From NCBI GenBank assembly GCA_910580225.1, contig CAJTXE010000010.1, positions 1 to 64,000 of the forward strand: a stretch of DNA of 64,000 nt. Reading direction: 5' to 3'. The number at the start of each line of letters is the position of its first letter. Positions within the stretch are counted from its first letter, which is position 1. The position numbers and the translations under genes are program-made. The notes under the pieces are model-generated. The model saw only the letters and a program-made list of their open reading frames with translations, ran no database searches and was not told the origin of the DNA. The stretch comes from an uncultured Acetatifactor sp. (GTDB taxonomy: Bacteria > Bacillota > Clostridia > Lachnospirales > Lachnospiraceae). Shown piece by piece: positions 53,961 through 62,777 of the stretch.

Positions 53961-54116
53961 TTATGCCGCCAACTTTAATTTCATCTGCCGAATGCGCTCG
54001 CGCTCGGCTGATATGTACTGGATGTCATCTTCGCTCAACCCATCTTCTGACTGGATAGCGTCCTCAATAAATCCTCTCAAAGCGTTCTCTGTTATCCTCA
54101 GCATCGTGTCGTTCAT
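53961..54116 (-). CDS. small prophage protein, 51 residues
   Basis: An ATG at 54116 with AAGGAGG opens a short frame. Its product is acidic then basic and probably two helices (MNDTMLRITENALRGFIEDA at the start). It is the first gene of the leftward block, separated from the rightward block by only 40 bases. Function unknown. Confidence 0.65.
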   Translation of the reverse strand: MNDTMLRITENALRGFIEDAIQSEDGLSEDDIQYISAERERIRQMKLKLAA

Positions 54117-54156
54117 GGCTTGTCCTCCTTAATCCGACTTAAAGTGTTTTGCTCAA

Positions 54157-54681
54157 ATGCAGCTAACTATTGATATGGACAGAATTAAAAGATTTTCTTC
54201 CATCGCCGCCATGACAGCTCTGTGTGTGACGCTGACTGCTTGCGGTGGAAAAGATGGAAAAGAAACCGAACCGAGCCCGGCGTACAACGTAGAGCTAAAC
54301 CGGACGCTTGTGGTTGTTTTGGCAGAACCCGTGCCGACGGAACAGCCGTGGACGGATGAAGAAGTTGAGGCGATAGCCCTCGTTCTTGCGGGTGAGTGCT
54401 ACGAGGATAAAAAGCAGGATAAAAGGCGCGTGTGCGAAGTAATCCTGAACCGTGTGAGCAGCGACGAGTTCGACGACACCGTAATCGGGGTGATAACAAA
54501 GTCGAGCCAATTCCACGGCTACTGGGCGCAGTCCAGGCCCGTATCTGACGATGACAGGGCGGTTGCGGAACAGGCGCTGAAAGACTGGTACAGCACGGGA
54601 TGCGCCCCGTTATCTGAATACCTGTATTTTGAAGCAGGGGATAACAGAGAGAACGAATTCCGAAAGGAGTTCTCAAAATAA
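54157..54681 (+). CDS. SleB-type cell wall hydrolase lipoprotein
   Basis: The protein has 174 residues. A signal peptide (RFSSIAAMTALCVTLTAC) ends in a lipobox, so the product should be anchored outside the membrane. Residues about 65-170 resemble the SleB/CwlJ hydrolase_2 domain: AIALVLAGECYEDKKQDKRR with the conserved Glu, VCEVILNRVSSDEFDDTV, VITKSSQFHGYW. The domain cleaves peptidoglycan as a transglycosylase. The ATG at 54157 or the one at 54175 starts it; neither has a good ribosome binding site, unlike every neighbour. It is the first gene of the rightward block, so it would be made early in the phage programme. Confidence 0.78.
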   Translation: MQLTIDMDRIKRFSSIAAMTALCVTLTACGGKDGKETEPSPAYNVELNRTLVVVLAEPVPTEQPWTDEEVEAIALVLAGECYEDKKQDKRRVCEVILNRVSSDEFDDTVIGVITKSSQFHGYWAQSRPVSDDDRAVAEQALKDWYSTGCAPLSEYLYFEAGDNRENEFRKEFSK

Positions 54682-54703
54682 ATTTCCATAAGGAGGACAA
54701 ACA

Positions 54704-55132
54704 ATGTTAGAAGTAAAAATCATCATCGAGGCTACAGAGCTGGCAAATGCAATCAACAATCTTGCCGCTGCGATGGGCGGCGCAAAGCACCCCATTTCCG
54801 CGCAGACAGCAGTACCTGCGGCGCAGACAACGGCTCCGACAGCACAGGCCGCCGCACCTGCGACACAGCAGACAGCGGCTCCAACCGCTCCGGCTCCTGC
54901 CTCTGCTGCTGCTCCCATGAATTATCCCGCTCCTGGCGTTCCGCTTGCACAGCCGCCAAAGTATACGGTGGACCAGATTATGGCTGCCGGGGCGATGCTG
55001 ATGGACGCTGGCAAGGTGAATGAACTGATGAACCTGCTGCACTCATTCGGTGTCCAGGCAGTTATGGACCTGAAACCGGAACAGCTCGGTGCTTTTGCTA
55101 CAGCACTTAGGGAATTGGGGGCGAAGATATGA
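54704..55132 (+). CDS. hypothetical prophage protein with Ala/Pro/Thr-rich linker
   Basis: The protein has 142 residues. The N-terminal helix (MLEVKIIIEATELANAINNL) and the C-terminal helical region (VDQIMAAGAMLMDAGKVNEL) are joined by about 45 residues of Ala/Pro/Thr/Gln repeats. Proteins of this layout precede DUF2800 genes in many Clostridia phages; the function is not known. AAGGAGG precedes the ATG; it overlaps the next gene by four bases. Confidence 0.75.
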   Translation: MLEVKIIIEATELANAINNLAAAMGGAKHPISAQTAVPAAQTTAPTAQAAAPATQQTAAPTAPAPASAAAPMNYPAPGVPLAQPPKYTVDQIMAAGAMLMDAGKVNELMNLLHSFGVQAVMDLKPEQLGAFATALRELGAKI

Positions 55133-56376
55133 GTAAACACGCACTCCTTTCCCCATCCAGTGCTCACCGCTGGCTGAACTGCCCCCTTGCTCCGAGGCTT
55201 GAAGCCAAGTTCCCGGAACAGACGAGCGAATATGCGATGGAGGGGACAATCGCACACAGCGTATGCGAGATTGCTGCGAAGAAGAAATTCAAGAAAGTAA
55301 AGGCCGCGGAGTACAACAAGGTCATCAAGAAGCTAAAAACCAACGAGCTGTGGGATGACGAAATGCTTCGGACGGCAGAGACCTATGTGGAACATCTTGC
55401 CGAAAGGCAAATGAGCTTCGAGAATGAACCGTACATCGCCTTTGAAGTAAAGGTAGACATTTCCGATTATGTGCCGGAGGCGTTCGGGCGGTGCGACTGC
55501 GTGATGTTCGGAGGGAACACGCTCATAATCACGGACTACAAGCACGGAAAGGGAGTTCCGGTAAGCGCGGACGAGAACCCGCAGCTCATGCTTTATGCCC
55601 TGGGCGCGCTGAAGCTGTACCAGCCGCTTTTCGGGAGCGCGTTGCAGAGAGTGGAAATTTACATCGACCAGCCCCGGCTCGATTCTTACGGCAGCTGGTC
55701 ATGCACGACGGATGAGCTGCTGGCGTGGGGCGCAAGCGTGAAGCCGAAAGCCCAGGCAGCGTTCATGGGATTTGGAGAATACCATGCGGGCGACTGGTGC
55801 AGGTTCTGCCGTGCAAGCGGCTCCTGCAAGGCACAGGCCGAGCAGAACATGGGGGCATTCGATGACTTCAAAGACCTCGTGGATAAACAGGCAGAGGTTC
55901 TCACGCCTGACGGTGCGGAGCAGCTGAAAGCTATGGGGCGCGAATTAAATGAAAACGTAGCCATCCTTACGCCGGACGAGATAAGCTCCGTGCTGGAGCG
56001 GGGGAAGAACCTTGTCGAGTGGTATGAGAAAGTAAAGGCCAATGCGCTTGAAGCCATCCTCGGCGGGACACCTATACCTGGTTATAAGGCGGTCGAGGGA
56101 AGAAGCGCGAGGGCTTGGAGCAATCAGGATAAGGCACTCGAAAAACTTCTGGCATCCGGCATTGAGCGGGCAGTCATATACGACAGCGTTCCAAAGACGC
56201 TCGCGCAGCTTGAAAAAGTTCTTGGGACAAAGAAGTTCAAAGAGCTCGTGGGCGAGTTCGTGACAAAGCCGCAGAGTAAGCCGACCCTTGCCCCTGCGAG
56301 CGATTCGAGGAAAGAATTCAACAGCGCATCCGCAGACTTCGCGGAAGTCGCAGCAAAAGACAATGGCGAGAAATAA
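55129..56376 (+). CDS. DUF2800 (RecB/Cas4-like PD-(D/E)XK nuclease) protein
   Basis: The protein has 415 residues. It begins LSPSSAHRWLNCPLAPRLE, the DUF2800 hallmark. The nuclease core has GTIAHSVCEIA, FGRCDCVMFGG and LIITDYKHGKGVPVSA (Asp and Lys of the PD-(D/E)XK site), then NPQLMLYALGAL. WCRFCRASGSC (about residues 223-233) adds cysteines of a probable iron-sulfur cluster, as in Cas4 and AddB. The C-terminal third is helical. It likely processes DNA ends during phage replication or recombination together with DUF2815. Confidence 0.88.
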   Translation: MSKHALLSPSSAHRWLNCPLAPRLEAKFPEQTSEYAMEGTIAHSVCEIAAKKKFKKVKAAEYNKVIKKLKTNELWDDEMLRTAETYVEHLAERQMSFENEPYIAFEVKVDISDYVPEAFGRCDCVMFGGNTLIITDYKHGKGVPVSADENPQLMLYALGALKLYQPLFGSALQRVEIYIDQPRLDSYGSWSCTTDELLAWGASVKPKAQAAFMGFGEYHAGDWCRFCRASGSCKAQAEQNMGAFDDFKDLVDKQAEVLTPDGAEQLKAMGRELNENVAILTPDEISSVLERGKNLVEWYEKVKANALEAILGGTPIPGYKAVEGRSARAWSNQDKALEKLLASGIERAVIYDSVPKTLAQLEKVLGTKKFKELVGEFVTKPQSKPTLAPASDSRKEFNSASADFAEVAAKDNGEK

Positions 56377-56569
56377 ATACCCTGGGCGGTGCTATTGCTG
56401 CGGGGAGTGGGTGGAGCCAGGGTACGGCCATTTCGAGAGGCATGAGGGCCATTGGCGTATAAAGTGCGTAAAGTGCGCAAGCGGGAGGACCTTATCCCGG
56501 CAGGACCCAGGCGTAATATGGGCCAGTAAAAAGGCATCTGAAATTCAATCAAAACAAGGAGGAAAAATC
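56363..56569 (+). other. in-frame zinc-ribbon segment ahead of the DUF2815 protein
   Basis: An ATG at 56363, overlapping the DUF2800 stop by 14 bases, opens a frame of 69 codons that runs without a stop into the DUF2815 frame. It encodes CYCCGEWV and IKCVKCASG, a four-cysteine zinc ribbon with a His pair (GHFERHEGHW). In this reading it is either the N-terminal domain of a fused protein of 314 residues, or a short gene that lost its stop. The strong ribosome binding site at 56570 shows that the short form is also made. Confidence 0.5.
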
Positions 56570-57307
56570 ATGTATAACAATATCCCGACAAAAGTTCTGA
56601 CAGGCGAAGTACGTCTGTCCTATGTAAATCTCGTGGCTCCGAGGGTGAACGACAACGACCCTACGGCAAAGCCGAAGTATTCCGTGACGCTGCTCATCCC
56701 TAAGATGGATGCTGCCGTAAAGCAGAACATCGACATGAGTATCGAGGCCGCAGCTACGGACGCGCAGAGCAAGCTGTGGGGCGGCGTGCGCCCGCCGGTA
56801 ATGCCCATCCCTATCCATGATGGAGACGGGGTTCGTGAGAACGGCACACCGTATGGTCCTGAGTGCAAAGGGTGCTGGGTAATAACGGCAAGCTCGCAGC
56901 AGAAGCCGCAGGTTGTTCACCAGAGCGACATCAATACCGAGCTGCTTCCGCAGGACATTTACAGTGGTATGTATGCCAGGGTGACAATCAATTTCTTCGG
57001 CTATAACCGTGCCGGAAAGCGTGGAATCGGGTGCGGGCTTGGGAACGTAATGAAAACAAGGGACGGCGAGGCACTTGCTGGCGGCGCGTCTGCTGCGGCT
57101 GACTTCGCGGGCGTTGGGCAGACCGTGGGCGGCGCTACGCCGGAGTACGGAGCGGCGATGCCCGCAACTCCGGGGCAGATGAGCTATGCCAATACTGGAA
57201 CCAGCTATAACCCGCTGACGGGCCAGCCGATGCAGCAGACGGGGGCGGTCAACCCCCTTACCGGTCAGCCGATGCAGGGCTATAACAGCGAGCTGCCGTT
57301 CAACTAA
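56570..57307 (+). CDS. DUF2815 family protein (phage ssDNA-binding-like)
   Basis: The ATG at 56570 has AAGGAGG nine bases upstream. The 245 residues begin with the DUF2815 pattern (VLTGEVRLSYVNLVAPRVND, KYSVTLLIPK). They include the later motif GMYARVTINFFGYNRAGKRGIG, and end in a glycine/proline/glutamine-rich flexible tail with two NPLTGQPMQ repeats. The family accompanies DUF2800 and phage DNA polymerases and is thought to bind single-stranded DNA; that role is family-level inference. The C-terminal repeats could dock partner proteins. Confidence 0.85.
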   Translation: MYNNIPTKVLTGEVRLSYVNLVAPRVNDNDPTAKPKYSVTLLIPKMDAAVKQNIDMSIEAAATDAQSKLWGGVRPPVMPIPIHDGDGVRENGTPYGPECKGCWVITASSQQKPQVVHQSDINTELLPQDIYSGMYARVTINFFGYNRAGKRGIGCGLGNVMKTRDGEALAGGASAAADFAGVGQTVGGATPEYGAAMPATPGQMSYANTGTSYNPLTGQPMQQTGAVNPLTGQPMQGYNSELPFN

Positions 57308-57316
57308 GACGATAGG

Positions 57317-57356
57317 AAACGCGCGGCTGGGCCACAAGTACAGCCGCGCGTTTTTG
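57317..57356 (+). terminator. intrinsic terminator or attenuator inside the replication block
   Basis: AAACGCGCGGCTG (57317-57329) pairs perfectly with CAGCCGCGCGTTT (57341-57353) and the tail is TTTTTG. It lies between DUF2815 and the next gene, which runs the same way, so it must either be partly read through or be countered by antitermination. Confidence 0.85.
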
Positions 57357-57375
57357 TATCAGGAGGACGAGAACT

Positions 57376-57732
57376 ATGAGCAAAAAAGCATTTCGCATAG
57401 ATTATCCAAACGGACATCTGGAAGTAAATATCGGGGAATTCTTCGGTTCCGGGACGCAGAAGCAGTTTAACAAATGGCTCACGTTAGCCCGGCAGCATTG
57501 TACGGACGTGCAAAAAGAAGAACTGATTGCGGATATGGAGCACGAGCGCAAACAGCGGAAATATGTGCTGGATTCGATAGAAGCACTGGAAAATAACAGG
57601 GCTAAATTGTTGGGAGATTTCTTCAATTACAATACGAAAAGAGGTCCTGGAGCCCCTGAAAGGGAGCTTGAAAAGCAACGCGAGAAACTGAAAAAGAGAA
57701 TGGCAGTATTGCAGAATGAGAGGTGGTCCTGA
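57376..57732 (+). CDS. hypothetical prophage protein with coiled coil, 118 residues
   Basis: AGGAGG precedes the ATG. The N-terminal 35 residues look like a small strand-rich domain (FRIDYPNGHLEVNIGEFFG). The rest is basic coiled coil (KEELIADMEHERKQRKYV, ELEKQREKLKKRM). Its stop overlaps the polymerase start (TGATG), which indicates coupled translation with the DNA polymerase; it may be a replication accessory factor. Confidence 0.75.
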   Translation: MSKKAFRIDYPNGHLEVNIGEFFGSGTQKQFNKWLTLARQHCTDVQKEELIADMEHERKQRKYVLDSIEALENNRAKLLGDFFNYNTKRGPGAPERELEKQREKLKKRMAVLQNERWS

Positions 57733-59717
57733 TGCTTCATCATCTGTCTATTGACTTGGAAACATTCAGCAGTGTACCGATTGGAAAAGCAGGCGCGTAC
57801 AAGTACATACAGAGCCCGGACTTCGAGATACTGCTGTTCGCATACAGCGTTGACGGGAGCCCGGTGGAAATCGTGGATTTGGCGCGGGGGGAAATCCTGC
57901 CGGAGTGGTTATATGCTGCCGTGAAAAGCCCCGAATACATCAAACACGCATACAATGCGGCTTTTGAGTGGTATTGCCTGTCAAAGTTCTACGGCTTCAT
58001 GCTGCCTGTGAACCAATGGAGGGACACAATGCTGCACGGGCTGTACTGCGGGTTTACGGCAGGGCTGGACGCGACAGGCAAGGCGCTTGGGTTGCCGGCT
58101 GAAAAGCAGAAGCTGGCGGTCGGAAAATCCCTCATCCGATATTTCTGCGTTCCCTGCGCCCCTACGAAAACAAATGGCGGGAGGACAAGGAACTATCCGA
58201 AGCACGACCCGGATAAGTGGGAGCTGTTCAAGACCTACTGCATCGGGGACGTTGTGACGGAAATGGAGATTGACGCACGGCTGTCCGCTTTCCCTGTTCC
58301 TGATGACATAGAGAAACAGTGGCAGACGGACCTTACGATAAATGCGCGCGGCGTGTCTGTTGACATGGGAATGGTGCGGGGAGCGCTGGAGATTGACGCA
58401 GCATCCCGTGACAGCCTGATGGAAGAAGCCGTCAGGATAACAGGGCTTGAGAACCCGAATAGCATCGCGCAGCTGTCGCAATGGCTTGAAAAGGCAACGA
58501 ACACTCCGGTGACTGACCTGCGCAAAGATACCGTGGCTGCGATGTTGGAAAGCCAGGCAGTGACGGGATATGCGGAAAGGATGCTGGAGATACGCCAGGA
58601 ATTAGGAAAAACGAGCACGAAGAAATATGACGCGATTGAGGTTGCCGTGTGCGGGGACGGGCGCGTCCGGGGACTGCTCCAATTCTACGGGGCGAACCGT
58701 ACTGGTCGTTGGGCTGGGAGGCTCGTGCAGGTGCAGAACCTGCCACGGACATATATCGGTCAGCTTCCCCTTGCAAGGGATGCTGTGAGAAATAAAGAAT
58801 CCGACAAGCTGCGGGTTCTGTACGGTTCCGTGCCTGACACGCTCTCGCAGCTGATACGGACATCGTTCGTGGCATCCAGGGGGAACAAACTGGTGGACGC
58901 GGATTTCAGCGCGATAGAGGCGAGGGTAATATCATGGCTTGCCGGTGAGCAGTGGCGGCTGGAGGTGTTCAGGACGCACGGGAAGATTTATGAAGCATCG
59001 GCAAGCCAGATGTTCGGGGTCCCGATTGAGAAGATAAAAAAGGGGAACCCGGAATACGAGCTTCGGCAGAAAGGAAAGGTCGCTGAACTCGCGCTCGGCT
59101 ATCAGGGGAGCTCCGGGGCGCTTATCTCGATGGGCGCTCTGAAAATGGGAATACCAGAAGAAGATTTGTCCGACATCGTTACGCGCTGGCGAGACGCAAA
59201 CAAAATGATTGTTGACCTGTGGTATTCGCTGGAGAGCGCGGCAGTTTCTGTGATACAGACAGGGGCTCCGGCGGGGGTACGCGGTCTTATACTGGCAAGG
59301 GAGTTCGACATCGAGCACAACCTCGACTTCCTTACGATAACGCTCCCAAGCAAACGGAAACTGTATTATGCAAGCCCGGAGCTTGGAGCAAACCAGTGGG
59401 GCAGACCGTCAATCCTGTACAGGGGCGTGAACCAGACAACGAAGCAGTGGACGCAGCTGGAGACCTACGGCGGCAAGCTCGTCGAGAACGTGGTCCAGGC
59501 GATTGCGCGGGATTGCCTTGCAGCGGCGATAGAACATCTGGAAGAAGCCGGATTTCCGGTGGTATTCCATGTACACGACGAAGTGGTTATCGACTGCCCG
59601 GAAAGCAGAGCAGACCTTGATGCAGTCGTTCAAATTATGACGCAGCCTATCCCCTGGGCGGCAGACCTGCCGCTGAACGCAGACGGATGGGTGGGCGATT
59701 TCTTCAAAAAGGACTGA
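57732..59717 (+). CDS. phage-type family A DNA polymerase with 3'-5' exonuclease
   Basis: The ATG at 57732 follows GAGAGGTGG; a GTG at 57723 is also in frame. The protein has 661 residues. The exonuclease domain opens with D8-x-E10 in SIDLETFS. The polymerase domain has motif A DADFSAIEARVISWLAGE, motif B around KVAELALGYQGSSGAL and motif C HVHDEVVIDCP. The 5' nuclease domain of host Pol I is absent, as usual in phage enzymes. It replicates the element's DNA, working with the primase/helicase encoded two genes downstream. Confidence 0.95.
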   Translation: MLHHLSIDLETFSSVPIGKAGAYKYIQSPDFEILLFAYSVDGSPVEIVDLARGEILPEWLYAAVKSPEYIKHAYNAAFEWYCLSKFYGFMLPVNQWRDTMLHGLYCGFTAGLDATGKALGLPAEKQKLAVGKSLIRYFCVPCAPTKTNGGRTRNYPKHDPDKWELFKTYCIGDVVTEMEIDARLSAFPVPDDIEKQWQTDLTINARGVSVDMGMVRGALEIDAASRDSLMEEAVRITGLENPNSIAQLSQWLEKATNTPVTDLRKDTVAAMLESQAVTGYAERMLEIRQELGKTSTKKYDAIEVAVCGDGRVRGLLQFYGANRTGRWAGRLVQVQNLPRTYIGQLPLARDAVRNKESDKLRVLYGSVPDTLSQLIRTSFVASRGNKLVDADFSAIEARVISWLAGEQWRLEVFRTHGKIYEASASQMFGVPIEKIKKGNPEYELRQKGKVAELALGYQGSSGALISMGALKMGIPEEDLSDIVTRWRDANKMIVDLWYSLESAAVSVIQTGAPAGVRGLILAREFDIEHNLDFLTITLPSKRKLYYASPELGANQWGRPSILYRGVNQTTKQWTQLETYGGKLVENVVQAIARDCLAAAIEHLEEAGFPVVFHVHDEVVIDCPESRADLDAVVQIMTQPIPWAADLPLNADGWVGDFFKKD

Positions 59718-59721
59718 TGAT

Positions 59722-59940
59722 ATGGCAAATGACTATAAAAACGCGGAGGGCTACAGTGACCCGACAGCCGGGGGCGCGTTCAGCAATATCGGTGCGGAGG
59801 CGCAGCGCAGGGAAGCGAAACGTCAGGCAGACATAAGCGCCCTGATACCGATAATCAGGAATACAGCCGCTCTTGTCGGCTTTGAGATTGCTGGCAGGAT
59901 AACCCTCATAGACAAAGAAACAGGAAAGAAATATAAATGA
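59722..59940 (+). CDS. hypothetical prophage protein, 72 residues
   Basis: The gene starts four bases after the polymerase stop; a clear ribosome binding site is not visible, suggesting coupling. The product has a polar N-terminus (DPTAGGAFSNIGAEAQRRE) and a hydrophobic then basic C-terminus ending GKKYK. No function is recognised. Its end overlaps the region before the next gene. Confidence 0.65.
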   Translation: MANDYKNAEGYSDPTAGGAFSNIGAEAQRREAKRQADISALIPIIRNTAALVGFEIAGRITLIDKETGKKYK

Positions 59941-59957
59941 CGCGGAAAGGAGGACCT

Positions 59958-60302
59958 ATGGAGAATAAATTGTGCTATGTGTGCAGCCCTTACCGGGGGA
60001 ACACGGAACGCAACATTGAATATGCAAAGGAACTTACAAGGCTTGCACTGGACAGCGGCTACGTCCCTGTCACGCCCCATTTGTATCTGACGCAGGTTCT
60101 GGACGAGGATGAACCGGAGCAGCGTGAAAAAGGGATGGCCGCCGGGACAGAGCTTTTGAAGCATTGCAGATATATCCTCATCGGTAGCCGGTATGGGCTT
60201 TCGGAGGGGATGCTGGCAGAAATAGATACCGCTACGGAGAACGGACTGGCTGAACTCGCGGCAACAGTGCGCGGGCTGGAAGTGGTTTACGGAAAGCCCT
60301 GA
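59958..60302 (+). CDS. DUF4406 nucleoside deoxyribosyltransferase-like protein
   Basis: The ATG at 59958 has AAAGGAGG five bases upstream. The 114 residues match the small Rossmann-like DUF4406 layout: VCSPYRGNTERNIEYAKELT, GYVPVTPHLYLTQVLD, CRYILIGSRYGLSEGMLAEI. Relatives bind or hydrolyse nucleosides or nucleotides; the role in phages is unknown, perhaps nucleotide salvage or evasion of nucleotide-based defence. Confidence 0.82.
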   Translation: MENKLCYVCSPYRGNTERNIEYAKELTRLALDSGYVPVTPHLYLTQVLDEDEPEQREKGMAAGTELLKHCRYILIGSRYGLSEGMLAEIDTATENGLAELAATVRGLEVVYGKP

Positions 60303-60340
60303 TGCTTATTAAAAATCGGGAAAGGAGGTAGGAGCTTGAT

Positions 60341-62761
60341 ATGGTATATGACCGCCAAATCATAATCACAGTCGGCAATAACCGAAAAAGCATTAACTGG
60401 CAGCCGCAGTCCATCATGCTGTCAGAGTTCTATGAAAAGCTCCGAATACCGAGCCGTTCGACAGAGACGATGCAGGAATACCTCGGATTAAAAAAGTCCG
60501 AGCAGGATGATAAAAAGGACATTGGCGGGTTCGTGGCTGGCAGCCTGTCAGGACCCCGGCGAAAGGCTGGGGCCGTGACGGGGCGAGACATAATAACCCT
60601 TGACTTCGACGCAATACCGCCGGGGGCGACAGATGACATCCTCAAACGGGTGGATGCCCTTGGGTGCGGGTACTGCATATATTCCACGCGGAAACACTCC
60701 CCCGCCAGTCCAAGGCTCCGTATACTGCTGCCCCTGGACAGGACGGCCACGGCTGATGAATATGAGCCTGTCGCAAGATACATGGCGGCAAGCATCGGGA
60801 TAGAGTTCGCAGACCCGACCACGTTCGAGGCGACGCGGCTGATGTACTGGCCGAGCTGTTGCGTTGACAGTGAGTATGTGTTCTCCTGCGGAGATAAGCC
60901 CATGCTGTCCACGGACGGATTATTGCAGGTCCTGGACGAAAGGTACGGGGACTGGCGAGACGTATCAAAATGGCCGCAGGTCCCAGGAGCGGATAACGCA
61001 TATAAGAAGATGGCGATGAAGCAGAGCGACCCCCTGAGCAAGAGCGGAATCGTGGGGGCGTTCTGCCGGACATACGACATATACGGGGCGATGGACACAT
61101 TCCTCGACGGGATATACGCCCCTGTGGGCGGCTCGCATGGGCGATACACATACCTCGGCGGGAGCACGACGGGTGGGGCTGTTATTTATGACAACGGTAT
61201 GTTTCTGTATTCCCACCACTCCACGGACCCGTGCTGCGGGAGGCTCGTGAATTCATTTGATTTGGTGCGTATGCACAAGTTCGGAGATTCGGACGATGGG
61301 GCTGACCCAAACACTCCCACGAATAGGCTTCCGTCATACACGGCCATGTGCCAGCTCGCGGTATCGGACGTGAGGGTGTCGCGTCAGCTGGCAAAGGAAA
61401 GGGCTGATTCAGCGATAAACGATTTCAGCAACCTTACTGGGGCTGATGCAGATGAGGACGAAAACCTGAACTGGACGCAGGACCTGGAGCTGAATAAGCA
61501 GACCGGCGCGATAAAGGCGACCATAGACAATGTATGGCTCATCCTTGAAAACGACCCGAACCTCAAAGGAAAGTTCGCCCTGAACGAGTTTGCGGGGCGC
61601 GGGGAAGTCCTGGGCGACCTGCCGTGGAGCAGATTCGAGAAGCGCAGGGCGTGGGCCGACAACGACAACCAGGGGCTGTACTGGTACTTTGAAAAGGTTT
61701 ATAAGATTACGGGCAACGGGAAGATTGACGGAGCCCTCTCCCTGCACAGCGAGAAGCATAAGTTCAATGACGTGCGCAATTACCTCGCAAAGCTGCAATG
61801 GGACGGCCACCCGCGCCTTGACACTCTGCTGATAGAGTACCTTGGGGCCGCAGACAGCCCCTATGTGCGGGCGGTGACGAGGAAAGCGTTCACCGCTGCG
61901 GTAGCGAGGGCGATGGAGCCTGGGTGCAAATACGATACCATGCTCATCCTCTCCGGGCCGCAGGGCATCGGGAAATCGACGCTGCTCGATAAGATGAGCC
62001 GGGGCTGGTTCAATGACGGAATCAGGACGTTCGAGGGCAAGGAGGCAAGCGAGTTGATACAGGGCGTATGGCTCGTGGAAATCGGCGAGCTGGATGCGTT
62101 CCGGCAGACAGACGTTTCGAGGATAAAGCAGTTTTTGAGCCTACGGGCTGACCGATTCCGGGCGGCGTATGGGCGGCACGTCAAAGACCTCCCGCGCTGC
62201 TGCGTGTTCTTCGGAACCACCAATACGGCGGCGTTCCTGCGGGACAGGACGGGGAACCGCCGGTTCTGGCCGGTGGACGTGGGCGTTCAGACGCGGATAA
62301 AAACCGTGTGGGAATATCTCGATGCCGAGGTGGACCAGATTTGGGCCGAAGCCGTCATGCGGTGGAGGCTGGGCGAGAGCCTGTTCCTGACCGGGGAAAT
62401 CGAAAATGCCGCGAAAGCAGAGCAGGAATCCCACAGGGAAGTCAGCAGCAAGGAGGGAATCATCATTGACTTCGTTGATAAGCCTGTGCCGGAGGACTGG
62501 CAGAAATGGACGCTGGATAAGCGCAGGATGTTCCTGAACGGCACAGTGGAGGGAAACGTGACGCTCGTGCCGAGGGACCGGATATGCGCCCTGGAGATAT
62601 GGTGTGAAGCGTTTGGCGGCTCCCCAAAGGATTTCCGATATTCTGAATCAGCAGAGATAAACGACATCCTGCGGTCCCTGCCTGGCTGGGAAAAGACCCC
62701 AAATGGGCTGCGGTTCGGCTACTGCGGCTATCAGCGGGGGTTCGTGAGAAAAGATAGATGA
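60341..62761 (+). CDS. primase / virulence-associated E (VapE) helicase
   Basis: The protein has 806 residues. The N-terminal part (about 60-210) resembles an archaeo-eukaryotic-type primase: IITLDFDAIP with the metal-binding Asp pair, YSTRKHSPASPRLRILLPL, and TRLMYWPS. The C-terminal part is the VapE/D5-like helicase: Walker A GPQGIGKST at 539-547, Walker B VWLVEIGELDAF, arginine-rich sensor region CVFFGTTNTAAFLRDRTGNR. One protein therefore primes and unwinds. AAAGGAGG lies ahead of the ATG, somewhat far (about 12 bases). With the polymerase it forms the core replication set of the element. Confidence 0.92.
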   Translation: MVYDRQIIITVGNNRKSINWQPQSIMLSEFYEKLRIPSRSTETMQEYLGLKKSEQDDKKDIGGFVAGSLSGPRRKAGAVTGRDIITLDFDAIPPGATDDILKRVDALGCGYCIYSTRKHSPASPRLRILLPLDRTATADEYEPVARYMAASIGIEFADPTTFEATRLMYWPSCCVDSEYVFSCGDKPMLSTDGLLQVLDERYGDWRDVSKWPQVPGADNAYKKMAMKQSDPLSKSGIVGAFCRTYDIYGAMDTFLDGIYAPVGGSHGRYTYLGGSTTGGAVIYDNGMFLYSHHSTDPCCGRLVNSFDLVRMHKFGDSDDGADPNTPTNRLPSYTAMCQLAVSDVRVSRQLAKERADSAINDFSNLTGADADEDENLNWTQDLELNKQTGAIKATIDNVWLILENDPNLKGKFALNEFAGRGEVLGDLPWSRFEKRRAWADNDNQGLYWYFEKVYKITGNGKIDGALSLHSEKHKFNDVRNYLAKLQWDGHPRLDTLLIEYLGAADSPYVRAVTRKAFTAAVARAMEPGCKYDTMLILSGPQGIGKSTLLDKMSRGWFNDGIRTFEGKEASELIQGVWLVEIGELDAFRQTDVSRIKQFLSLRADRFRAAYGRHVKDLPRCCVFFGTTNTAAFLRDRTGNRRFWPVDVGVQTRIKTVWEYLDAEVDQIWAEAVMRWRLGESLFLTGEIENAAKAEQESHREVSSKEGIIIDFVDKPVPEDWQKWTLDKRRMFLNGTVEGNVTLVPRDRICALEIWCEAFGGSPKDFRYSESAEINDILRSLPGWEKTPNGLRFGYCGYQRGFVRKDR

Positions 62762-62777
62762 TGCGGAGGACACATAA

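Noticed and set aside
53797..54132. 111-residue plus-strand frame
   Set aside because: It runs antisense across two genes with good ribosome binding sites (53835 and 54116 starts) and shows no protein-like features.
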